This document shows positions 1-9,087 of a stretch of DNA of 64,000 bases, one piece after another. The stretch comes from Pedobacter heparinus DSM 2366 (lineage in GTDB: Bacteria > Bacteroidota > Bacteroidia > Sphingobacteriales > Sphingobacteriaceae), in the NCBI RefSeq assembly GCF_000023825.1, contig NC_013061.1, forward strand, positions 3,720,001 through 3,784,000. Direction: 5' to 3'. The position numbers and the translations under genes were made by a program. The notes below the pieces were generated by a model that was not told the origin of the DNA, did no database searches, and saw nothing but the letters and a program-made list of their open reading frames with translations. Every line of letters starts with the position of its first letter. Within the stretch, counting starts at the first letter, position 1.

Positions 1-1282
1 AAATGGTAGTATAAGCACCAATGGTTCCTTTTTCATAACCTTCTTTAATAAACCCATTGATATTGGCTTTGGCAATGGCCAGATCTGGGAACAGCCTGTT
101 GGTATTTAAAATACCCGGACAAACCATAAAACTGAGGTTACGTTTTACAAAAGGATCTATCCATTTGCTGTAAGATTGTGGATCGCCATATTCCCAGGTC
201 ATGTAAACAATGTCTTTGGGCAGCATATCCAGGATTTCCTCATGCTGAAGGGCAATATCACCCCACATCATTAGTTTTTTCCCATTCTTTTTTACCACAT
301 CATACAAAAACTTAAGATGATCTGCATAAAATTTGGCTACCCCAACACTATCTGTATATTTTTTAGATTTGCCCTTGCCCAGGTCGAAAGTCTCGTCGCA
401 GTTCACATTGAAATAAGGAGAGCTGAAGGCGCCGCACATCTCGGTGATCACACTTTCCAGGAATTGTCTGGCTTTGGGATCGAGGGGCGAGATCATGGTA
501 GACGTTTCGCCCATCGACTGGTACTGTGGCAGGGATAAAATATTGTTAAAATGCCCGAAGGACTGGAAACTGCCAATCAGCTGCATGTGGTATTTTGCAG
601 CGTAGGCATCCAGCTCTTTCACATCGGCAATGGTCAGCTTACCATCTGCCGGTGCAAAATCGGGATATGATTTTGTCTGGATAACATGCTCGATATAAAA
701 CGACAGACCATTTACTTTTAAAGCCGCCATCCTTTCAATCTGCTCTTTGATATAAGTAACTTTTGAAATAGGGCCGCGGCTGATGTCGTCAAACATCACC
801 CTTTGCGGTAAAGATGGCCAGTCGGTAATCACCAGCTCTTTATTCCAGTCTGCATCCAGCAATTGTTTTAACGTTTGCAATCCGTAAAACAATCCTGTTT
901 CGGTATTGGCCACCAGCAACTGGTCCTTATTGTTCAGGATCAGCACATACCCCTCTTTCCCAATCTGTTTTTTCCAGTCGGTCTTTAATTTAGTGGCATA
1001 GGGCCTAATCCTTGCATCCGTCTCTTTGTCGCGTCCGGTTAAACTTAAAGTTACAGCAGCTGCAGTTTTTTTACCTGTCAGCATATATTTTGTCACATCC
1101 GCCAAACGTTTCAGCATGGCCTGATCAATACCCCCTGCTTTAAGGGGTATATTTTTGATCGCTTTTATCGGAGCAGTTCCCTGCAGCACCTGTTGCGGAT
1201 AGGGCACAACAGGGATATCGGCTGCAAACAGTTTAGTGTTCAGCAATAAGAGCAAGATCAATATATGAGTTCCCCTTATCAT
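1..1282 (-). CDS. GH20 beta-N-acetylhexosaminidase, C-terminus beyond window
   Basis: Read on the minus strand from an ATG at 1282, the frame stays open to base 1, so the C-terminus is missing. The first 20 or so residues form a signal peptide ending LFA-A, so the enzyme is exported. A GH20b-type N-terminal domain is followed by the TIM-barrel start (FDDISRGP). The catalytic Asp-Glu pair lies at about residues 296-297 in the stretch NCDETFDLG. The family removes terminal GlcNAc or GalNAc with substrate assistance. The start codon overlaps the stop of the upstream GH28-like gene by 4 bases (ATGA), so the two are translationally coupled and this is a distal gene of the minus-strand sugar operon. 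The family call is firm; the substrate is unknown. Confidence 0.88.
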   Translation of the reverse strand, partial: MIRGTHILILLLLLNTKLFAADIPVVPYPQQVLQGTAPIKAIKNIPLKAGGIDQAMLKRLADVTKYMLTGKKTAAAVTLSLTGRDKETDARIRPYATKLKTDWKKQIGKEGYVLILNNKDQLLVANTETGLFYGLQTLKQLLDADWNKELVITDWPSLPQRVMFDDISRGPISKVTYIKEQIERMAALKVNGLSFYIEHVIQTKSYPDFAPADGKLTIADVKELDAYAAKYHMQLIGSFQSFGHFNNILSLPQYQSMGETSTMISPLDPKARQFLESVITEMCGAFSSPYFNVNCDETFDLGKGKSKKYTDSVGVAKFYADHLKFLYDVVKKNGKKLMMWGDIALQHEEILDMLPKDIVYMTWEYGDPQSYSKWIDPFVKRNLSFMVCPGILNTNRLFPDLAIAKANINGFIKEGYEKGTIGAYTTI

Positions 1283-2853
1283 TTTTTTGTAGTTTGGTTG
1301 CTTACTGATTTAATTTTCGGGTGCTGGTTATTGCTTACCGAGACATTGCCTACAGCGCCTTCTTTCCAGATAAAATACTTTGCAGGTGTATATACAGTAT
1401 TTGCGGTAACAAAGCCGTTCGCTACATTTTTCAGATAAACTGCAGTATTTGTATTGGCGGTACTGGCCATATTGAGCCCCCTAAGCTCAAAATCGCTTGT
1501 ATTTTCAAGGGCTATGGCCGGACGTTCGTCATCACCGGTAAAAGAAAGCCTGATGTCATTTAAGCGGATTCCTTTTACATGTTTTACGTACAATCCGTAA
1601 GCCGGCAGTGGACCAAACATAGTGGCTTCTGGATAATGATCGGCCAGGGTTTCCAGTTTACGGAACATGGCATCGGCCTTTGCCCCGCCAGAGCTGGAAA
1701 TAGAGATGTTGCTTAAAGAAACATTTTCTATGATGGCATTTTCAAGTCCGATGACTGAGCTGCCGGTAATATCGGCCCCTGTAGCCGTTACATTGGAGAT
1801 ATGGATGTTCCTGGCTACCCCAATTCCCGGATCAGCGGCATTATCGGTATGTTTTCTTGCCCTGTTGCCCAGGCGGATAAACAGCGGTACCTGCGGCCCG
1901 TCTATGACTACGTTACTGATACTGATATTTTCCATAATGCCCCCATCAACCATTTCCAGTGAAATGCCACTGTTGCCGGCCGGTTTACCATAAATGGTGG
2001 TCAGCTGTGCCGAAGGCTTGATGACGATATTGCTGATGGTAACGTTTCTGAAACCACCGGTAGATTCGGTACCGAACTTGAGTCCGTTACAGTGACTGCT
2101 AAACACGCAGTTGCTGATCACTATATTCTCTGAAATGAGTTTGGAAGTACTTTTTAAAGTCAGGCCATCATCGTCCGAATCGCCGTTTACATTGGTGATC
2201 CTTACATTTTTACAGCCATCAATATCGATCATATCGTTGTTTTTATTGGAATGGTTCCAAATAGAAATACCATCGATCACTACATCTTCACAACCCAGGT
2301 AATGTTGCATCCAGAAAGCAGAATTGCGCAGGTGTACCTGTTTAACGCTAACTTTCTTACAGGCTACAAACCAGATCAGGTAAGGTCTGTTCATATAGCG
2401 GTCTGGCTTTTTAATGGTATTGATCTCAAAACTTGCCCCCTGTCCGTCTATTGTTCCGGGACCTTCAATACCTATATTTTCGGCTTTATGCGCAAAGATC
2501 AGTGCCTGCTTTGCCCAGTTTTCGCCATAAAATGGAATGCTGACCTGCTGGTAAGGGTAATTGGCAGCACCTTTAACACCGGTTAAAGTACATCCGTCGG
2601 AAAGGTAAAGGGTTACATTACTTTTTAGCACTACAGTTGCACTCATGAAATGACCAGCAGGGAAGATTACCTTACCCCCACCCGATGCTGCACAGGCATC
2701 GATGCTTTTCTGAATGGCAGTGGTATTTACAGTAAGTCCATCGCCTTTGGCTCCATAAGTAGTGACCTCTACATCGGCCGCCCGGGTAAGGATTGAAATG
2801 CTGGTCAGTAGGATGAATAAATAATTCCGCATAATTAAGAATAGTTTAAGCAT
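1279..2853 (-). CDS. GH28-like (polygalacturonase-fold) glycoside hydrolase, secreted
   Basis: About 524 residues. The open frame extends upstream to 2994 inside the permease gene, but the signal peptide begins at the ATG at 2853 (MLKLFLIMRN...) or at 2832 (MRNYLFILL...); 2853 was chosen because it sits 8 bases inside the upstream gene end. After the signal peptide comes the pectate-lyase-superfamily opening DVEVTTYGAKGDG (about 27-39), then beta-helix repeats rich in NVTISN-like turns. Likely GH28 acid residues are the NND at about 205-207 and the DSDDD at about 225-229, followed by a His near 254. Enzymes of this family cleave galacturonic-acid or related uronic linkages. The canonical GH28 RIK motif was not identified, so the exact linkage is open. 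It is flanked by a permease and GH20. Confidence 0.8.
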   Translation of the reverse strand: MLKLFLIMRNYLFILLTSISILTRAADVEVTTYGAKGDGLTVNTTAIQKSIDACAASGGGKVIFPAGHFMSATVVLKSNVTLYLSDGCTLTGVKGAANYPYQQVSIPFYGENWAKQALIFAHKAENIGIEGPGTIDGQGASFEINTIKKPDRYMNRPYLIWFVACKKVSVKQVHLRNSAFWMQHYLGCEDVVIDGISIWNHSNKNNDMIDIDGCKNVRITNVNGDSDDDGLTLKSTSKLISENIVISNCVFSSHCNGLKFGTESTGGFRNVTISNIVIKPSAQLTTIYGKPAGNSGISLEMVDGGIMENISISNVVIDGPQVPLFIRLGNRARKHTDNAADPGIGVARNIHISNVTATGADITGSSVIGLENAIIENVSLSNISISSSGGAKADAMFRKLETLADHYPEATMFGPLPAYGLYVKHVKGIRLNDIRLSFTGDDERPAIALENTSDFELRGLNMASTANTNTAVYLKNVANGFVTANTVYTPAKYFIWKEGAVGNVSVSNNQHPKIKSVSNQTTKK

Positions 2854-4138
2854 GATATACTTGTTTTTTAGTCCTGGAAATTTGGTAATACACATTAAAA
2901 AGATAGCAGGGGATGAGCAGCAGGTAGGCCAGCTGGTTATTGGAAATATGTGATAGCCAGCTGTAAACCAGCGGCAAAATAGCCCCTCCGGCAATACCCA
3001 TAATGAGAATGGCCGAGCCCCGGTTCAGTAAGGCACCGCTAAGCCCCCTTAAGGCAAGTGGCCAGATGGCAGGCCATAACATGGCATTGGCAAAACCCAG
3101 CAGGGCAATGAAAGCGATTGAGGCCTGGCCAGGTACAAATACTGCGAGCAGTGTCAACAATACGCCCAGCAGGGAAGAATATAGAAAGGCCTTTTCCTGA
3201 CTAATCAGTCTTGGAATAAATAGGGCCCCTAAAACATAGCCCGTAAGCATAGATGCGAGGGTATAGGAAGTCAGGCTTTTGGCCACGTCTAAACGTACGC
3301 CATGATAAATACCATAATTGCTGATGGTATCGCCGGCAATAACCTCTACCCCTACCGTTACAAATATAGCTGTGAAGCCCAGCATAAAAATGCCGTTATA
3401 GCTTTTGCCCCCATTGGCCAGTTCTTCTTGCTGATTTATGGCCAGATCGTCTTCCGAAGGGGCGATTTCGGGCAGATGGGCATATTTAATGCCAAAGGCT
3501 ATTACACAAAGTACGATGGTTAAAACGATATAAGGCATGATCACATCCTGGGCCAGTTCGTCCAAACGCATAGTTTTTGCTGCCGGGGCCAGACTTTCCA
3601 GTTCCGCCAGCAGGCCATCCGAATTTTTCAGGATAATAGCGCCCAGGATCATCGGGGCCAGTATACCTGCAAATTTATTGCAGATACCCATAATGCTGAT
3701 GCGCTGTGCTGCCCTCGCAGGATCGCCCAGTTTGGTAATGTATGGATTTACAGCAGTTTGCAGCAAAGTTGTTCCAGCTCCGACAACAAACAGGCCCAAC
3801 AGGAAAAGCGGATAATAACGCATCATGGCTGCCGGCACAAACAAGAGACAACCCGCAGCCATAATGAGCAGTCCTACCTGCATCCCTTTGATGATGCCCG
3901 TAGCCTGCAATATTTTACTGGACGGCAGGGCCATAAACGTATAAGAAATATAAAAGGCAAAAGTAACCAGGTAGGCCTGCCACTCTTCCAGTTCACAGGC
4001 AATGCGCAGGTAAGGGATCAATGTTCCGTTTACCCAGGTTACAAAACCAAAAATGAAAAAGAAAAAACCAATGGTCATTACCTGTTTGATATAGGTACCA
4101 CCTGTTGCCGGCTTGGCTATATTTACTGTTGCCTCCAT
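2846..4138 (-). CDS. FHS-family sugar:H+ symporter (FucP/NagP/MurT-like MFS)
   Basis: A 430-residue inner-membrane protein with about 12 hydrophobic segments. The FGFVTWVNGTLIPYL stretch near residues 35-49 is the hallmark of the fucose-galactose-glucose (FHS) subgroup of MFS permeases, and GAGTTLLQTAVNPYI follows near residue 120. It starts 2 bases after the end of murQ, with an AAGGA-like ribosome site inside the last murQ codons. Pairing of an MFS permease with murQ is known in Tannerella murTKQ, so N-acetylmuramate or another amino sugar is a reasonable substrate. No sugar kinase is visible nearby. Family confidence is high; substrate is inference. Confidence 0.85.
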   Translation of the reverse strand: MEATVNIAKPATGGTYIKQVMTIGFFFFIFGFVTWVNGTLIPYLRIACELEEWQAYLVTFAFYISYTFMALPSSKILQATGIIKGMQVGLLIMAAGCLLFVPAAMMRYYPLFLLGLFVVGAGTTLLQTAVNPYITKLGDPARAAQRISIMGICNKFAGILAPMILGAIILKNSDGLLAELESLAPAAKTMRLDELAQDVIMPYIVLTIVLCVIAFGIKYAHLPEIAPSEDDLAINQQEELANGGKSYNGIFMLGFTAIFVTVGVEVIAGDTISNYGIYHGVRLDVAKSLTSYTLASMLTGYVLGALFIPRLISQEKAFLYSSLLGVLLTLLAVFVPGQASIAFIALLGFANAMLWPAIWPLALRGLSGALLNRGSAILIMGIAGGAILPLVYSWLSHISNNQLAYLLLIPCYLFNVYYQISRTKKQVYHA

Positions 4139-4140
4139 AA

Positions 4141-4957
4141 TTATATCCTTAATTTTTCTATTGCGTTTTTAACGTTCCCGTATTTCAAAAGACTGGCCTT
4201 TGCCTGTTCATAGTCTGTGATCCCCGTTTTCTCCATCAGCATTTTTACACCCCGGTCTACCAGTTTTTCATTGCTGATCTGCATGTTTACCATGCGGTTA
4301 TCCAACACTTTTCCCAAACGGATCATTACACTGGTAGAGATCATGTTCAGAATAAGTTTCTGTGCAGTACCGCTTTTCATGCGGGTACTACCCGGTTACA
4401 AACTCCGGCCCCACTACAGCCTCTATGGGAAAGTCGGCATATCCCGCAATTGGTGAACCGGCATTGCACACCACACAGGCGGTAAGGATACCTTTCTGCC
4501 GGGCTGTTTTTAAAGCCCCCAGTACATAAGGTGTAGTGCCGCTTGCAGCTATCCCGATAAGGGTATCCTTATCGTTGATGTTATATTTTTCAAGGTCCAG
4601 CCAGCCTTGTTCCGGGCTGTCTTCTGCATCTTCAATTCCGAAACGTAAAGCTTCATCGCCCCCGGCCATTACGCCGATCACCACATCATCAGATACGCCG
4701 TAGGTAGGCGGACATTCGCTGGCATCGAGCACCCCAAGCCGGCCACTGGTACCGGCACCGATATAAAATAACCTGCCCCCCTGCTCCATCCTTTCTGCCA
4801 TCGCATCAACCAGGCCCGCAATTGTTGGGATCAACCTGCGTACCGTAACTGCCACAGTAGCATCTTCATCATTGATGTGGTTCAATAGCTGTGGGGTCGA
4901 CATCTTTTCCAGATGACGGTAAACAGATGGCATTTCAGTTGTTTTGATAAAACTCAT
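4141..4957 (-). pseudogene. murQ: N-acetylmuramic acid 6-phosphate etherase, frameshifted
   Basis: MurQ removes D-lactate from MurNAc-6-phosphate to give GlcNAc-6-phosphate in the cytoplasm. Residues 1-189 (from 4957) carry the SIS-fold motifs YIGAGTSGRLGVLDASECPP, GIAASGTTPYVLGAL and [13 protein letters not shown] at 4388-4390 then stops the frame. The expected continuation [15 protein letters not shown] is read in another frame directly after it and runs to 4141. The span of 817 bases is one more than a multiple of three. Reducing the GGG on the minus strand (plus-strand CCC at 4391-4393) to GG would restore TGSTRMKSG and a normal 271-residue MurQ. It is either a real inactivating mutation or a homopolymer sequencing error. 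The rest of the protein is well preserved, so the lesion is recent if real. Confidence 0.9.
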
Positions 4958-4994
4958 TTTTTATATATCAACTATGTTAATTTTCTATTTCTGA

Positions 4995-6287
4995 TTAAAG
5001 TTCAACCTTGTCCATTTTTGGTACCAGCAGGTGTATGACCAGCCATGCGACCAGGAAGGAACAACCGCAGACCAGGAAAATGATGTTATAACCAGCTACT
5101 ATATTTCCGGCACCTTTATAAAAATCGAGGATAAAACCGATGAACATCGGAAACAATACCCCACCTATTGCACCTGCCATCCCCCCCAGGCCAACTACAG
5201 AGCTGACTGCTTTTTTAGGGAACATATCAGAAACAATGGTAAAGATATTGGCACTCCAGGCCTGGTTTGCAGCTACTGAAAGACTAATTAATGCTATTAC
5301 AAACCACATATTGGTAGTATACCGGGTTGCTATGATCGGAATAACACATACCGCTGCCACCATTAATGCAACCTTGCGGGCCTTATATACCGGCCAGCCC
5401 TTTTTGATAAGCCAGGATGAAAGATATCCACCACCAATACTGCCAATCATGGTGCCGGTATAAACGATTACCAGCGGCAAACTTGGCTTTTTAAGGTCCA
5501 GATGAAAATGTGTAGCAAAATAAGATGGCAGCCAGAACAGGAAGAAATACCAGATCGGATCGGTAAAAAACTTACCGGCAATAAATGCCCAGGTTTGTTT
5601 AAGCCCCAACAATTTTTTCCAGGTTACGGTGCTGGTATCGTTATTTTCTGTAAGCGCATCCTCATCACTGTTGATGTAATCCAGTTCAGCAGCGCTCAGT
5701 TTTTTTTGTTTAACCGGTATTTCGTAAAAGGACATCCAGGCAGCCAGCCATATAAAACCTAAAGCCCCTGTAATGATAAAAGCCATTTGCCAGCCATAAA
5801 CTGCCAGTATCCAGGGCACCAGTAGTGGCCCCACACAGGCTCCGATATTGGAACCCGAGTCAAAAATACCAACGGCAAGGGCTCTTTCTTTTTTAGGAAA
5901 CCATTCGGCAACCGTTTTAACTCCTCCAGGATAATTACCGGATTCGCCCAAGCCTAATAAGCCCCGCATTACAACGAAACCAAAAGTTGACCGCACTGCT
6001 GCATGTAACATGGCAGCAATACTCCATACCGTTACAGATATGGTATAACCCAGCTTGGTGCCAATTTTATCAATTACCTTTCCATATAACAATTGCCCTA
6101 TGGCATAAGTGGCTGTAAATGCCATCACAATATGGCTGTAATCTGTTTCCGTCCAGCTAAAAGTTTTCTCCAGCGTAGGCTTCAGTAAACCCAGAATTTG
6201 CCTGTCCAAATAGTTTATGGTTGTGGCTGCAAAGAGCATGAAGCAAATGAACCACCTGTAATTTCCAACTTTAGTTTCTTTTATCAT
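4995..6287 (-). CDS. MFS permease of the anion:cation symporter type (hexuronate transporter-like)
   Basis: About 430 residues from the ATG at 6287 (MIKETKVGNYRW). This overlaps the upstream isomerase stop by 4 bases (ATGA) and is preferred over an earlier in-frame codon at 6347. The protein has 12 predicted membrane segments. The NYLDRQILGLLKPTLEKTF stretch in helix 1 and the GLGESGNYPGGVKTVAEWFP stretch in helix 4 are typical of the ACS family (ExuT, GudP, sialic acid and tartrate transporters). With GH28 next door, a uronic acid is the most likely cargo. The family is firm, the ligand inferred. Confidence 0.85.
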   Translation of the reverse strand: MIKETKVGNYRWFICFMLFAATTINYLDRQILGLLKPTLEKTFSWTETDYSHIVMAFTATYAIGQLLYGKVIDKIGTKLGYTISVTVWSIAAMLHAAVRSTFGFVVMRGLLGLGESGNYPGGVKTVAEWFPKKERALAVGIFDSGSNIGACVGPLLVPWILAVYGWQMAFIITGALGFIWLAAWMSFYEIPVKQKKLSAAELDYINSDEDALTENNDTSTVTWKKLLGLKQTWAFIAGKFFTDPIWYFFLFWLPSYFATHFHLDLKKPSLPLVIVYTGTMIGSIGGGYLSSWLIKKGWPVYKARKVALMVAAVCVIPIIATRYTTNMWFVIALISLSVAANQAWSANIFTIVSDMFPKKAVSSVVGLGGMAGAIGGVLFPMFIGFILDFYKGAGNIVAGYNIIFLVCGCSFLVAWLVIHLLVPKMDKVEL

Positions 6288-7084
6288 GATTGGTTTAGCT
6301 GATATCTGGTTTTTAATAAGTTCATTATATACAGGTTGTTTTTCCATTGCTGATCAGGCGGCTGGCCAATGGGCATATATGGTAAAGGACCAAACTCCGG
6401 GGTGATGCAAAGGAATTCATCTTTACAGTTACGGATCACCTTATCCCAGCAGTTCAAATGAAAATCAAGTGCTTCTTTATATTCCGGCAATGAGGGATCA
6501 GCTACCTGCGGGCCTTGAGCAAAGCCTACCCTTGCATGAATATGTGCGGTATGCGCTATGGCCATATCAATTGCCTCGGGCTGATCCTGAAGCAAACTTT
6601 CAGCAACGGCGCACCAATGGGATACATCTAAGGTAAGCCGCAATGCAGGGTTTTCCTGCAGGTAAGGCATGGTAACATGTGCAGCATAGGCAAAACGACT
6701 GCGGTGCGTTTCGTGAAGCACCTGTACGCCGGTTTCCCGGGTAACCTTTTCTGCAATACCGAGCAGACTGCAGTTTTGTTCATGGCTAAAAAAATCTTTA
6801 CCTGTATGCGAATTGATGAACAGCGGTTTTAAAGCGGCCAGCTTACGCAGCCTTTCTTCATACTGCTGCCTATGCAGTTCCATGTCTGCTGTTGTCGTTT
6901 CCCAATGCTGGGCAATAAACTTTAATCCATATTTATCCAGGCCATCCATAAATACATCCCTTTCCCCCTCTGCTGGCAGATCAGTTTCCACACCCTGATA
7001 ACCGTGTGCAACGATCTTTGTAAAAAAATCATCCCATCCCCTCATTTTTTGTCCCCATGTTGTACAAAAGTAAAGTATCCTCAT
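6284..7084 (-). CDS. Sugar phosphate isomerase/epimerase-like TIM-barrel protein
   Basis: 266 residues, cytoplasmic, starting MRILYFCTTWGQKMRGWDDFF. It belongs to the xylose-isomerase-like/AP-endonuclease-2 superfamily: the ETDLPAEGE, HWETTTADMELHR, HETHRSRFAYA and LTLDVSHWCAVAESLL stretches supply the Glu, His and Asp residues expected to bind metal, and a late ITPEFGP carries another Glu. Members interconvert keto and aldo sugars or act as dehydratases. It is the first gene of the tightly coupled run down to GH20 and follows a promoter-like region with tandem ACTGGTAyAT repeats. The exact reaction cannot be told from sequence. Confidence 0.75.
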   Translation of the reverse strand: MRILYFCTTWGQKMRGWDDFFTKIVAHGYQGVETDLPAEGERDVFMDGLDKYGLKFIAQHWETTTADMELHRQQYEERLRKLAALKPLFINSHTGKDFFSHEQNCSLLGIAEKVTRETGVQVLHETHRSRFAYAAHVTMPYLQENPALRLTLDVSHWCAVAESLLQDQPEAIDMAIAHTAHIHARVGFAQGPQVADPSLPEYKEALDFHLNCWDKVIRNCKDEFLCITPEFGPLPYMPIGQPPDQQWKNNLYIMNLLKTRYQLNQS

Positions 7085-7111
7085 AAGCGCTGGTTCACAT
7101 TCCTACAATAA

Positions 7112-7131
7112 ACTGGTATATACTGGTACAT
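7112..7131. promoter_or_regulatory. Tandem ACTGGTAyAT repeat, candidate operator of the sugar operon
   Basis: Two adjacent 10-base direct repeats, ACTGGTATAT and ACTGGTACAT, lie 28-47 bases upstream of the isomerase start. Read on the minus strand they follow a Bacteroidota-like promoter (TTTG, 20 bases, TATATTTA). A site just downstream of the promoter suits a repressor. The GntR-type regulator at 9088 is the obvious candidate; this is inference. Confidence 0.4.
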
Positions 7132-7189
7132 AAATATAAACAACATATATATCAGTTCCAAACCCAAATTGCAATTCACATTTTTAACA

Positions 7190-7963
7190 TTAATTTTTAA
7201 AGTCATCATTTTTTAATTTCCGCTCGCCTGCATTGTTCCTCCCATGGTCAAAACCTCGTTCACGCTCATATCTAATCATTTCAGCAGGCCTGAAATTCAG
7301 GATAAAAGCCCTGCGGCTCGTATTGGTTGAATTGCCCCTGCTGTAATGCAGTGTCCGGCCCTGATGAAAAGTACAGGAACCAGGTTTAAGCTCAACGTAT
7401 ATTCCTTCATCTTCGCTGGCATTACAGGTAAGCGCGCCTCCTTCTTTCCCTGCAAAACGGTGTGGCCGCACCTCTTTTAAATTGGAGCCAGGTACAAACC
7501 ACATGCAACCATTGTCGACAGTAGCTTCATCTAATGCCAGCCAGCAGCTTACAGCACGCTTATCAGGTACATTTAACCAATAAGCTTCGTCCTGGTGCCA
7601 TGGTGTATTGGTATTGGTATGCGGGGCCTTATTGATCAGCATATCAAAATCCATTTCAGCGTCTTCACCGATCAGTTCCTTACTAATCGCCAGTGCCCGC
7701 TGATGAAAGGGCATATCAACCAGTTCCTTCACAAAATCGCTTGGCCACATGATCTGTGTAATGTTCTCTTTGGTTTTATTTTTACCCAGGCCGTCACCAA
7801 GGTCTGAACGGTTTGCCCCCACATCTATTTTTTTTGTAAGGAAATCGTTATAAATGGTTTTATAACGTTCCACTTCATCCTGTGTAATGATATCTTCAAC
7901 GGTCAGGTATCCATTATCCTTAAAAAAAGCTATCTGTTCTGCAGATAAATACGTTTTTCCCAT
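7190..7963 (-). CDS. Phytanoyl-CoA dioxygenase (PhyH) family Fe(II)/2-oxoglutarate oxygenase
   Basis: 257 residues from the ATG at 7963 (MGKTYLSAEQIAFFKDNGYL), which fits the family N-terminus; an earlier in-frame codon at 8083 would add an unrelated tail. The cupin-fold iron ligands are visible as HQD (His123, Asp125) and His206 in LHYSRGNST, with Arg217/218 as the likely 2-oxoglutarate anchor. Members hydroxylate small molecules or lipids using O2. It lies 105 bases upstream of the sugar operon on the same strand and is divergent from the AraC gene. Its substrate is unknown; the setting suggests a carbohydrate-linked compound. Confidence 0.85.
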   Translation of the reverse strand: MGKTYLSAEQIAFFKDNGYLTVEDIITQDEVERYKTIYNDFLTKKIDVGANRSDLGDGLGKNKTKENITQIMWPSDFVKELVDMPFHQRALAISKELIGEDAEMDFDMLINKAPHTNTNTPWHQDEAYWLNVPDKRAVSCWLALDEATVDNGCMWFVPGSNLKEVRPHRFAGKEGGALTCNASEDEGIYVELKPGSCTFHQGRTLHYSRGNSTNTSRRAFILNFRPAEMIRYERERGFDHGRNNAGERKLKNDDFKN

Positions 7964-8141
7964 AATTATATATTTTAAAATGTAGTGAAGCCCGCACATG
8001 AATTTGTACAGGGGGTCCATACGTATATATTTGGTTTTACAATTCAGCGCCTCGTGTTTGATTTGCTGGATTATTTTAATCAAATTTAACCCTTGAGCCC
8101 AAGCATAACTTTCAATTTAGTAGGAACATACAATTTTATAC

Positions 8142-9023
8142 ATGTCGGACTTTGATACCCGCTCCACCACAGAAAGGAGCATCATAACTTTCAATAAGTT
8201 TAACCTTGACGGAAAAGTCAGACTGGGCCGGTATTCCTATAAACATGTACATGGCGAGCTGGAAACCCATTCACATGATGGCATGATGGAAATCTGCTAC
8301 TGCGATAAAGGCATGCAGGTATATGAGGTAAACGGGAAAGAATACCAGATCAGGGGGGGCGATGTTTTCATTACCTTCCCCAACGAACCGCATGGAACCG
8401 CCAAACACCCGGAAGAAAAAGGCACTTTATACTGGCTTATTGTCCAGATCCCGGAAAAAGAAAAATTTCTCCACTATGATAATGAAGAATCGGCTGTTTT
8501 TATAAAAGAGCTGCTGGGCATAAAAGAACGCCATTTTAAAGGAAGCGATGCTATGAAAAAAATGCTGGACCAGCTGTTTGCCCTGCATGAAGAGCCTGTA
8601 CAGCAACCTTTATATAAACTTCATACCTTAAACCTGATCAGCAACTTTCTTTTAACAGTAATTGAATATTCACAAAAAAATCCAGTAAGGGCACAATCAG
8701 ACCGGATCTCGGAAATTAAAAACTATATCCACAACAACATTTATGAAAGCCTGCCCATAGAACTGCTGGCGAAAGCGCTGTTTATGTCTGATTCCCATTT
8801 TAAAAGCTGGTTTAAAAAAGAATTTGGCATGCCGCCTGTAGATTATATTTTACGGACGAAGATTGAAGAAGCAAAAAAGCTGCTTTTATTAAAAGACAGC
8901 GAATCGGTGACAGCAATTGCCTTTAAACTCAACTTTTCTTCTTCCCAGTATTTTGCTACAGTCTTTAAAAAATATACAGGTGTAAGTCCGGCCGAATTTA
9001 AACAGCGCAACCTAAAAACTTAA
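8142..9023 (+). CDS. AraC-family transcriptional regulator with N-terminal cupin sensor
   Basis: 293 residues. The N-terminal half has a cupin-like sensor (HSHDGMMEICYCDKG near 46, GGDVFITFPNEPHGT near 70-85). The C-terminal 100 residues hold two helix-turn-helix units, ending in the AraC signature VTAIAFKLNFSSSQYFATVFKKYTG and PAEFKQRN. It is transcribed divergently from the PhyH gene across a 178-base region and probably controls that gene and the sugar operon in response to a sugar. The ligand is unknown. Confidence 0.9.
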   Translation: MSDFDTRSTTERSIITFNKFNLDGKVRLGRYSYKHVHGELETHSHDGMMEICYCDKGMQVYEVNGKEYQIRGGDVFITFPNEPHGTAKHPEEKGTLYWLIVQIPEKEKFLHYDNEESAVFIKELLGIKERHFKGSDAMKKMLDQLFALHEEPVQQPLYKLHTLNLISNFLLTVIEYSQKNPVRAQSDRISEIKNYIHNNIYESLPIELLAKALFMSDSHFKSWFKKEFGMPPVDYILRTKIEEAKKLLLLKDSESVTAIAFKLNFSSSQYFATVFKKYTGVSPAEFKQRNLKT

Positions 9024-9087
9024 ACGTTATAATTTAATATAATTATGGTCTATTTTTGCGGATACCAAACCATGAAATAAGAGGAAG

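Noticed and set aside
3758..4213. 151-codon plus-strand frame opposite the permease and murQ
   Set aside because: Fully antisense to well-recognised genes, with no family pattern.
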